A DNA stretch of 64,000 nucleotides from Flavobacterium sp. HJ-32-4 (GTDB taxonomy: Bacteria; Bacteroidota; Bacteroidia; Flavobacteriales; Flavobacteriaceae): positions 3,315,001 to 3,379,000 of the forward strand of contig NZ_CP092832.1 in the NCBI RefSeq assembly GCF_022532105.1, given 5' to 3'. Below the pieces are notes generated by a model, which was not told the DNA's origin, did no database searches, and saw nothing but the letters and a program-made list of their open reading frames with translations. Shown here piece by piece: positions 16,627 through 23,557 of this stretch (position 1 is its first letter; each line of letters begins with the position of its first letter). The position numbers and the translations under genes are program-made.

Positions 16627-17217
16627 TCAACTTTTCCGGCGCACCTTGTTGTTCCGGATTTTAGAAAGGAATTCCGTTGTCATGCCCAGATACGACGCCA
16701 GGGCATACTGCGGCAGTCGCTGCGCCACCTGAGGGTATTTTTCGATAAAGTGGTCGTAGCGTCCTTCGGCCGACTGCGTAAGGTTTGATACCATCCGTTT
16801 TTGCTGGAAGGCGAGTCCACGCTCGGCCATAATCCGGAAGATGGTCTCAAACCGGTGATGGCCGCTCTTCAGTTGCTTTTCGGCTTCGTAGTTGATTTGA
16901 AGGATGACGCTATCCTCAAGCGCGACCACAAACATCGTCGCCGGTTGCTGGAAGATGTAACTGTTGTAATCCGTGATCCACCAATCTTCAATGGCAAACG
17001 AAATCGTGTGGTCGCCTCCATGGTCGTCCACTACGAATGACCGGAAAGCCCCCTGCACCACATAGTGCCGGTTGTGGGCCGTAAAACCGGGTTGCACGAT
17101 GTACTGTCGTTTCTTGATTCGCACTTCCGCGAAAGCGCCGACGAACAGGTCGAGCTCGTCTTCCGAAAGCAGGTCAAACCGTCGTAGAAAGTCTTTTAAT
17201 TGCGCGGGGCCGTCCAT
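16627..17217 (-). CDS. Crp/Fnr family transcriptional regulator (third copy)
   Basis: A 196-residue Crp-like regulator from a different subfamily than the pair at 6-8 kb. The N-terminal beta-roll is recognisable (RIKKRQYIVQPGFTAHNRHYVVQGAFRSFVVDDHG), and the C-terminal winged helix ends with LPQYALASYLGMTTEFLSKIRNNK. The effector-domain wording ISFAIEDWWITDYNSYI is typical of a Bacteroidetes Crp group of unknown ligand. No cysteines form a cluster. A dyad TCGTCA-N8-TGACGA in its leader suggests autoregulation, and it lies directly upstream of an AhpD-like gene on the same strand. Confidence 0.9.
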   Translation of the reverse strand: MDGPAQLKDFLRRFDLLSEDELDLFVGAFAEVRIKKRQYIVQPGFTAHNRHYVVQGAFRSFVVDDHGGDHTISFAIEDWWITDYNSYIFQQPATMFVVALEDSVILQINYEAEKQLKSGHHRFETIFRIMAERGLAFQQKRMVSNLTQSAEGRYDHFIEKYPQVAQRLPQYALASYLGMTTEFLSKIRNNKVRRKS

Positions 17218-17220
17218 GTA

Positions 17221-17246
17221 TCGTCATCCTGGTGTGACGAAAATAG
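17221..17246 (-). promoter_or_regulatory. -7 element and dyad of the third Crp/Fnr gene
   Basis: TATTTTCG (17239-17246, minus strand) approximates TAnnTTTG. The inverted repeat TCGTCA-N8-TGACGA (17221-17240) starts within it and covers the likely transcription start. Confidence 0.4.
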
Positions 17247-17270
17247 GCAAAAAAAGCGTCGCTCCTACCC

Positions 17271-18650
17271 TTATTCCGCACCACCCAACACCCGGAACAA
17301 CTCGGCATGTGACAGCAAATAGCGGTTTTGCAGGTCGATCTGCGAAAGTTGCGCGCTGACAAGGCTGTTCTCACGGGTATTGATCAGGAATACCGAACTT
17401 TCACCTACTGAGAACAGGCGTTCCTCTGATGTCAGCATGCGGTTGTAGTCGTTTACAAGCTCCGCGATGGTCAACTGTTGTCCGGCCAGGATGTTGATTT
17501 CGGCTTTCTGCGCTTCGATTTTATTTCGGAGTTGCAACCTTTCGTTCGATAATTCGAAATTCCCGTCCTGTATCTTCAGCTTTGCCAGTCGCAGCGAACC
17601 TCGTTCCTTACGAAGAAACAACGGAAAACTGAAGTTGAGCCCGATTTTGTAATCCTGTCCGACGTAGTCCCCTAAATACGAAGGCGCCGACAGGTATTGG
17701 TAACTCGCATCGAGCCGGGGTAACAGCGCATTGGCTTTCAGCTTCCGTTCAATTTCAAGCACATCCAACTTGACCTTGAGGCTTTCGATTTTCGGATGGT
17801 TTTCCACCGACGTCGGGTCGAGGATGGCCTTTTCCAACTCAAGGGTCTGTACGATAGATTCCGCAAGCCGTTCCTCAGGCATGATGGTTTCCGACAATTC
17901 TACCGGAACATCGTCGATCCAAAGATAATTGGAGAGCTCAAGCCGGGCCTTGGTCAGCTTTAGTCGCGATTCCTCAAGCGAGAGGCGACGGTTTTTTACG
18001 GTGATACCCGCTTCCACACTATCGATGGCCGGTTTATCGCCCGCCAAAATCAGTTTACGGATGCCCTCGTATCGAACTTGAGCAAACTCAAGATAACGGC
18101 CGTATAAAGTGAACTCCTCATAGGTCCGTTTCCACTGAAAATACGCTTTGGAAGCATCATACAAAACCTGGGTGGCCAGTAACCGCCGTTGTACGACCCC
18201 AAGTCGCAACTGTGCTTTCGCGGCCCGCACGTCGGCCATACGTTGGTTAATGAACAGCCCCTGCCCCAGCGGCACCTGCACGCCAACGAAGGCGAGGCCG
18301 TCGGTAGGGGTCGAAACCTGTGGATCTACATAGATACCATCGGCCTGTTCAAAACCCGCTTTGACCTCGATGCCGTACCAGGTCGGAATCTTAAAGGTCG
18401 AATTCAAAAGATCGTAATAGTCGATACCCTTGAACTCCTTTTTCGTATAATCGACCTCAATCTTTGGGTCAAAACCACCCCTTGCCACCATTAAAGCCGC
18501 CTGGGCCGCACTGACTTCGAGGTTGGCCTGTCGTACCAATGGATGGTATTTCTTGACGTACCCCAGGTATTCGGCATACGACATACGCTCGGTTTGGGCC
18601 GAGAGTACACTTACACAGAATACGGAGAAAAGGGTCAGGAACTTTCTCAT
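17271..18650 (-). CDS. TolC family outer-membrane efflux protein
   Basis: A 459-residue outer-membrane channel. The signal peptide is MRKFLTLFSVFCVSVLSAQ. The body has the long heptad-like helices of the TolC/OEP fold (VRQANLEVSAAQAALMVARGGFDPKI; NKIEAQKAEINILAGQQLTIAELVNDYNRML). It would form the outer-membrane exit duct for the ABC and HlyD-type proteins encoded just upstream. The start overlaps the stop of the HlyD gene by 4 bases, so translation is coupled. It is the last gene of the TetR-ABC-HlyD-TolC operon. Confidence 0.92.
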   Translation of the reverse strand: MRKFLTLFSVFCVSVLSAQTERMSYAEYLGYVKKYHPLVRQANLEVSAAQAALMVARGGFDPKIEVDYTKKEFKGIDYYDLLNSTFKIPTWYGIEVKAGFEQADGIYVDPQVSTPTDGLAFVGVQVPLGQGLFINQRMADVRAAKAQLRLGVVQRRLLATQVLYDASKAYFQWKRTYEEFTLYGRYLEFAQVRYEGIRKLILAGDKPAIDSVEAGITVKNRRLSLEESRLKLTKARLELSNYLWIDDVPVELSETIMPEERLAESIVQTLELEKAILDPTSVENHPKIESLKVKLDVLEIERKLKANALLPRLDASYQYLSAPSYLGDYVGQDYKIGLNFSFPLFLRKERGSLRLAKLKIQDGNFELSNERLQLRNKIEAQKAEINILAGQQLTIAELVNDYNRMLTSEERLFSVGESSVFLINTRENSLVSAQLSQIDLQNRYLLSHAELFRVLGGAE

Positions 18651-20005
18651 TTTCCAGCCTCCTTCTTCTCTTCCTTCTTATCCGCACCTTTGTAATAATT
18701 GGCCGGGAAACCATTGAGCGTCCGCCACAGTTCGAACCACACCGGCACGGTATCCAGCATGGCGATCGTTTGGGCACCGGCGCCGATACTCAACTGTTTC
18801 GGCCACGGCTGGTCGTCTTTATCGGGGGCTATCAGCACGCGGTATTTGCCGTTCGGACTGATGTATTTTTCAATCGCCACTACGCGTCCGCCGAACGTAC
18901 CATACGACAGTCCTGGCCATCCTGAAAACACGATGGTGGGCCATCCGTCAAACCACAAACGCACGGGCGCGCCGTTATCGATCAGGGGCAGGTCAATGGG
19001 GTCTACATAGGTTTCGACGGCAATTTGGTAATTCGACGGCATGATACTCACCACCGGGGTGCCTTCCTTAATCGTTTCCCCAAGTCCGCCCTGCAACGCC
19101 CGGTTTACATACCCGTTCTGTGGCGCCGTGATGTAGTAGAGTCCGTTACGGATGCTGTAATTGGCATACTGGTTCTTCAGTTTGTTCACTTCCGCACTGG
19201 CGTCATACTGGCTGCTGAGGGCCGTGAACTTATCGCTGGTTGACTTCGAGATTTTCTCGGCGTATTCTGCCTGTATGCGGTTGATTTCGACACGTGCATT
19301 TATAAGATCGTTGCGCGAGGAAAGCAGTTTATTTTCCTGGGTGATGATCTTCGCCTGGGATTCCTGAAGCTTAAGACGTTTCTCTTCTACATCCGGCAAG
19401 GCTTTCAGGCCCTCTTTGTTGAGCTGCGTTACCCGGTCGAACTGGGTGTTGGCGATCTTAAGCTGGGTGCGTACGGCCTCCAGATCGATACTGTCGCTAC
19501 GCACCTTCAGGATGGCCTGGCGAATTTTATTGGCAGCCTGTTGGAGCTTCAATTCCCTTTCACGGGCCAGCGATACTACCTGCGCTTCGAGCGCGGTCAC
19601 TTTTCCACCATACGACTGAAGGGCACTTTTCTTTGCCTCTACCTGTTGCCGGGTATTCTCGACGAGGTTCGGATCGAAATACGAATCCTTGATCTCGGAA
19701 AGGAATACGATGGTGTCGCCCTTCTTAACGAAGTCCCCTTCCTGGACATACCATTTCTCGATCCGGCCTGCAATCGCGGAGTGAATGGTCTGTGGTCGTT
19801 GGTCAGGCTTGAGGGTGGTGACAAAGCCCGACCCGGAAATGTTCTGCGTCCAGGGCAAAAAAAGTACCAAAACTCCCAGTATGGCCAATCCGACGACAAT
19901 GCGGTTAAGCAACTTGTAATGCGGACGGTTCTCGAGATAGCGGACCGTTTTGTACGTCTGCAATTTCTCTGACGACGCTTTGTATTGGTTAGATATGTTT
20001 AACAT
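18647..20005 (-). CDS. HlyD family periplasmic adaptor
   Basis: A 452-residue membrane-fusion protein. It has a short cytoplasmic N-terminus, one membrane span (about residues 33-53; LLNRIVVGLAILGVLVLFLPW), a lipoyl/barrel start GSGFVTTLKPDQRPQTIHSAIAGRIEKWYVQEGDFVKKGDTI, a long coiled-coil hairpin (about 115-265), and the returning half YYITAPQNGYVNRALQGGLGETIKEGTPVVSIMP. The C-terminus is Lys/Glu-rich. It should bridge the ABC exporter to the TolC channel. The start is 2 bases past the ABC stop, and the stop overlaps the tolC-type start. Confidence 0.92.
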   Translation of the reverse strand: MLNISNQYKASSEKLQTYKTVRYLENRPHYKLLNRIVVGLAILGVLVLFLPWTQNISGSGFVTTLKPDQRPQTIHSAIAGRIEKWYVQEGDFVKKGDTIVFLSEIKDSYFDPNLVENTRQQVEAKKSALQSYGGKVTALEAQVVSLARERELKLQQAANKIRQAILKVRSDSIDLEAVRTQLKIANTQFDRVTQLNKEGLKALPDVEEKRLKLQESQAKIITQENKLLSSRNDLINARVEINRIQAEYAEKISKSTSDKFTALSSQYDASAEVNKLKNQYANYSIRNGLYYITAPQNGYVNRALQGGLGETIKEGTPVVSIMPSNYQIAVETYVDPIDLPLIDNGAPVRLWFDGWPTIVFSGWPGLSYGTFGGRVVAIEKYISPNGKYRVLIAPDKDDQPWPKQLSIGAGAQTIAMLDTVPVWFELWRTLNGFPANYYKGADKKEEKKEAGK

Positions 20006-20007
20006 GG

Positions 20008-21672
20008 CTAGTTTTTTTGGTCTTCAATGATCTTGCCTTTTTCCATCGTAATATAACGTGTACAACGCTGTACCCAGCGGTTATTGGAAGACACCACCAC
20101 AAGCGCCCATCGATGCTCTTTCGAGCAAAGGAAATCGATAATGGCGTTGGCGGCGTCCGTATCCATACGGTCGGTCGGGTCTTCATAGAACAACATGGAA
20201 GGCTTGCGTACGATGCTTCGTGCCAGCAAGATCTTCTGCGCATTTGAGAACGACAGTTGTTTGCCTTCGGGCAGGATTTTCGTTTCAAGTCCGTCCGGTA
20301 GCGTTTTGATATAGCTGCCCAGTTGCACCGCATCTACGGCCCACCGAACATCCTCGGCACTGATGGAGGGATCGCCAAAAGTGATGTTGTCGAGAATGGT
20401 GCCTTCAAACGGCGTTTCACCATGTACGATGACGCCGATGGCGGAGCGATAGGTATGGATATCCACCTTATGGAAGGTATCGGATTGGTAAAGAAAAGAC
20501 CCCGAGGAAGGCGTCAAAAGGCCCGAAAGGATACGCAACAGCGTCGTCTTACCTGACCCGTTCACGCCGCGGAGGATGATTTTCTCGCCCGGGTCAATCC
20601 GGAACGATAGGTTTTTCAGGGTATCGCGCTCGGCGTCGGGATAGCGAAAACGAAGACCTTCCACCTCAAGCGACAACTTTCCGGATGGGATCGGGTCGAC
20701 ATCAGGGGTTTCTTCGGGCTCCATTTCCATGTCGGTAACCTGGCCGATTTTCTCGACCGCAGTCAATACATCGTACAGCGATTCAAAACCAATAATGATT
20801 TTCTCCACCGAGCTGATGACCATAATGATGACAATTTCCGCCGCCACGAACTGGCCAATATTCATTTGCTGGTCCAGAACGAGGAATCCACCAATCAGCA
20901 ACAGCCCGGCCGTGATGAGCGCTTTGAAAACAATCAAACGGCTAAACTGCGTTTTCAACACATTAAAGTGTTTCTCGCGGTATCTGAGGTAGCCGCCTAC
21001 CAATTCGTCGTTTTTGCCCAAAGCATATCGGAAACTCGAAGGCGCCTTGAAGGTCGACTGGTTACGGGCCACTTCCTGTAGCCAGTCGGCCACGCGGTAT
21101 TTGTACTTCGATTCGATCAGGCTGGTCTCAAGACCCGGGCGGTACGAGACCTTCAATAAAAGATACAGCACGAGCAGCAATACCAGTCCAAATACAATAA
21201 AGAAGGGGTGATAAAGCGACAGCAGGATGATGCCGAAACTGATCTGCAACAAAGCCGCCGAGAAATCGAGCAGCAACTTCGCGACACCTTTCTGGATGGT
21301 CAGCGTGTCGAAGAAACGGTTGGCAAGTTCGGGCAGGTACATGTCGCTATGGCGCTGGCGGGAGACCAATCGCGGCAAGCGGTAGGCGAATTCGAAAGAC
21401 GAACGGACGAAGATCTTCTGCTGCAGGTTCTCGGTGATGCGCAACTGCATAAGCGACATCAAACCCACAAGGGCTACGCCTCCGACCACGATGACCACCA
21501 GCACGATCCACGACACGCTCACGCGCCCACTCTGGATAAAGTTGATGATCGTTTGGATACCCAACGGCAACGAAAGGCTGATGACCCCCGCCACGATAGC
21601 GTAGAAGAAGATTTGGGAAATGTCGCGCCGGTCAAGGTTCAACAGGCTGAAAAAACGTTTAAGTGGTGTCAT
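20008..21672 (-). CDS. ABC exporter with degenerate ATPase motifs
   Basis: A 554-residue half-transporter: six-helix membrane domain (residues about 15-305) fused to a nucleotide-binding domain (about 330-554). Walker A is intact (GVNGSGKTT, 369-377). The other motifs deviate: the Q-loop Gln is replaced (IGVIVHGETPFEG), the signature is LSFSN instead of LSGGQ (473-477), Walker B ends YED so the Asp-Glu pair is reversed (497-498), and the switch His is absent (VVVSSNNRW). It has no C39 peptidase domain. ATP binding is likely, normal hydrolysis doubtful. It forms an operon with HlyD and TolC components, so it probably energises a type I-like exporter for an unknown substrate. Confidence 0.85.
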   Translation of the reverse strand: MTPLKRFFSLLNLDRRDISQIFFYAIVAGVISLSLPLGIQTIINFIQSGRVSVSWIVLVVIVVGGVALVGLMSLMQLRITENLQQKIFVRSSFEFAYRLPRLVSRQRHSDMYLPELANRFFDTLTIQKGVAKLLLDFSAALLQISFGIILLSLYHPFFIVFGLVLLLVLYLLLKVSYRPGLETSLIESKYKYRVADWLQEVARNQSTFKAPSSFRYALGKNDELVGGYLRYREKHFNVLKTQFSRLIVFKALITAGLLLIGGFLVLDQQMNIGQFVAAEIVIIMVISSVEKIIIGFESLYDVLTAVEKIGQVTDMEMEPEETPDVDPIPSGKLSLEVEGLRFRYPDAERDTLKNLSFRIDPGEKIILRGVNGSGKTTLLRILSGLLTPSSGSFLYQSDTFHKVDIHTYRSAIGVIVHGETPFEGTILDNITFGDPSISAEDVRWAVDAVQLGSYIKTLPDGLETKILPEGKQLSFSNAQKILLARSIVRKPSMLFYEDPTDRMDTDAANAIIDFLCSKEHRWALVVVSSNNRWVQRCTRYITMEKGKIIEDQKN

Positions 21673-22340
21673 GATGTGGCTTGCAGTTTGGCGATAAGGT
21701 CAACATAGAATTCGGCAGGACTCACGTGGTCGGAACAATCCGTGATCGTTTTCAGGTGGTCTTTCAGGAAATGCTGGTGCAGCGACCCCTCCACAATCGA
21801 CGAGGCAAGGCTGCGCGGATAAGCGTAATCGGGCATCGCTTCCTGGATGAAACCGACCAGGCGGTTGATGACGTTTTTATAGAGAAGGAAGAAACCGTCT
21901 TTGTTTTCGGTGTCGACTTCTTTCGTGAGGAACGTCTTCGTAAATTCGGCTACGATGATCCGGTTCAGGATCGATTCATCGATGTGTTCGGTATCGTCGT
22001 CATCGTGCACGGTTCCAGTCAGCACGGCTACCGCCCGCCGAAGCCGCTCCCCCGCATGATCGATATTCGCAGTGCCGAGCGTGAGACGGTAGTCCATCCA
22101 ACTCCAATACCACGACGACAAATATATCAACAAACGGTGTTTGTTCTCGAAATAACGGTAAATCGAACTTTCATTCGAGCCGATCCGTTCGCCCAGTTTC
22201 TTGAAGGTAAAATGGTCAAAACCGAGCTCATCGATGAGCAGGATGCTCTCCGTAACGATCCTTCGTCCCAATTGGGAGGTCTCCGGATCCTTCACGAAGA
22301 GATTCGGACACACATTTATTTTGATGGAAGATAAAGACAT
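21669..22340 (-). CDS. TetR/AcrR family regulator of the export operon
   Basis: A 223-residue TetR-type repressor. The HTH is IVTESILLIDELGFDHFTFKKLGERIGSNESSIYRYFENKHRLLIYLSSWYW (two parts, residues about 25-75), followed by a helical ligand-binding domain. The open frame runs 128 codons further upstream through the divergent promoter region and into the neighbouring ABC gene on the other strand. The ATG at 22340 (MSLSSIKINV) is chosen because the -7 element TAATTTTG at 22361-22368 would overlap a start at 22358. Its stop overlaps the start of the ABC exporter gene. A palindrome across its promoter suggests it represses its own operon. Confidence 0.85.
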   Translation of the reverse strand: MSLSSIKINVCPNLFVKDPETSQLGRRIVTESILLIDELGFDHFTFKKLGERIGSNESSIYRYFENKHRLLIYLSSWYWSWMDYRLTLGTANIDHAGERLRRAVAVLTGTVHDDDDTEHIDESILNRIIVAEFTKTFLTKEVDTENKDGFFLLYKNVINRLVGFIQEAMPDYAYPRSLASSIVEGSLHQHFLKDHLKTITDCSDHVSPAEFYVDLIAKLQATS

Positions 22341-22360
22341 AGCATCGATATAAGACATGT

Positions 22361-22386
22361 CAAAATTAATAGTATTACTATCAATT
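22361..22386 (-). promoter_or_regulatory. Promoter and palindromic operator of the export operon
   Basis: TAATTTTG (22361-22368, minus strand) is an exact -7 match. Directly upstream, ATAGTATTACTAT (22369-22381) is a perfect odd-centred palindrome that extends to a 23-bp dyad (22364-22386) with one mismatched pair. Its position and size suit TetR binding and self-repression. Confidence 0.6.
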
Positions 22387-22485
22387 ATAACACACTTCCT
22401 ATTTTTTAATATAACTTTAGCGTTTGTCCGTCGGTTTACGAGGGTGAAAAACCATTTCACCCCTTCCCTTTTTAGGGTGAATACG

Positions 22486-22493
22486 TACCTTTG
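22486..22493 (+). promoter_or_regulatory. -7 element of the PotA-like ATPase gene
   Basis: TACCTTTG is an exact TAnnTTTG match, 18 bases before the ATG at 22512; it overlaps the upstream TTG that could otherwise be read as a start. Confidence 0.6.
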
Positions 22494-22511
22494 CGCCCTG
22501 ATTTCACGCCA

Positions 22512-23480
22512 ATGCTCCACGTACACCACATCGCCTTTGCCTACGAAAAAGAAACGGTCATCCGAAACATCGGTTTTACCCTTGAAGCCGGACAAAACCT
22601 GGCAATAATCGGAGAAAGCGGCTGCGGGAAGAGTACATTGCTCAAGCTCATCTACGGACTCTACGACCTTGACCAGGGCGAGATTTTCCATTTCGGTGAA
22701 CCTGTACTCGGACCGAAATTCCACCTCATTCCGGGTATGGCCTCGATGAAATACCTCGCGCAGGATTTTGACCTCATGCCCTATATTTCCGCTGCAGAAA
22801 ACGTAGGTAAATACCTGTCGAACACCGATCCGGCCGAAAAAGAACGCCGCATCTGGGAATTACTGGAAATGGTCGAAATGACCAAATGGGCCCGCACCAA
22901 GGTCCAATACCTCAGCGGCGGCCAGCAGCAACGCGTGGCACTCGCCCGGGTGTTGGCGCTCGAACCGCAGTTGTTGTTGTTGGATGAGCCGTTCAGTAAC
23001 ATCGACAGCTTCCGCAAAGGCGCCCTCCGCCGGAATCTCTTCGGTTACCTCAAGGCGAAAGGCATCTCGTGTATCATCGCCACCCACGACAGTATCGACG
23101 CGCTTTCCTTCTCTGACCAGGCCCTGGTGCTGAAAGACGGCATGACGGTGCAGCATGACACGGCGCGGAATGTCTACCTCAAGCCGCGCAACAAGTACGT
23201 GGCCTCGCTGTTTGGTGAAGTCAACGAACTGCCCACACGCGTCTTCAACCCGATCGCACCGGAAGATAAAACGTTGCTGCTCTACGCCACCGAACTCTAC
23301 CTCACCGACCAGTCGCCGCTGGAAGTGACCGTGCGACAGCAATACTTCAAAGGCCACACCTATCTGGTTAAGGCCGCCTTTGGCAAACAGGTGGTCTTCT
23401 TCGAAAACCCATTCCCGCTGCCGATAGGCGAAAACGTATGCCTCACCGTGGATCCGGAGGTGGTGACGATGCGGGGTTAG
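22512..23480 (+). CDS. ABC transporter ATP-binding protein (PotA/FbpC-like)
   Basis: A 322-residue cytoplasmic ATPase with complete motifs: Walker A GESGCGKST, signature LSGGQQQRVALARVLALEP, Walker B LLLLDEPFSNID, and H-loop IIATHD. The C-terminal ~90 residues (from ELPTRVFNPIAPEDKTLLL) look like a TOBE-type regulatory extension, as in polyamine, iron or molybdate importers. No permease gene lies beside it, so the partner and substrate are unknown; orphan copies of this type occur in flavobacteria. It is divergent from the TetR gene. The ATG at 22512 (MLHVHHIAFAY) is preferred over a TTG at 22491 inside the -7 element. Confidence 0.88.
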   Translation: MLHVHHIAFAYEKETVIRNIGFTLEAGQNLAIIGESGCGKSTLLKLIYGLYDLDQGEIFHFGEPVLGPKFHLIPGMASMKYLAQDFDLMPYISAAENVGKYLSNTDPAEKERRIWELLEMVEMTKWARTKVQYLSGGQQQRVALARVLALEPQLLLLDEPFSNIDSFRKGALRRNLFGYLKAKGISCIIATHDSIDALSFSDQALVLKDGMTVQHDTARNVYLKPRNKYVASLFGEVNELPTRVFNPIAPEDKTLLLYATELYLTDQSPLEVTVRQQYFKGHTYLVKAAFGKQVVFFENPFPLPIGENVCLTVDPEVVTMRG

Positions 23481-23483
23481 GAT

Positions 23484-23545
23484 GAGTGGCAGTCGCAGTC
23501 GCAGTCACAGTCGCAGCGGGCAGTCGCAGTTGGCAGTGGGTAGCG
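23484..23545. repeat. GCAGTC-type low-complexity repeat
   Basis: About 60 bases made of variants of the hexamer GCAGTC, including GCAGTCGCAGTCGCAGTCAC, lie between two convergent genes. A related GGCAGT array occurs at 49734-49771. Confidence 0.75.
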
Positions 23546-23557
23546 ATTACCGTTGTC

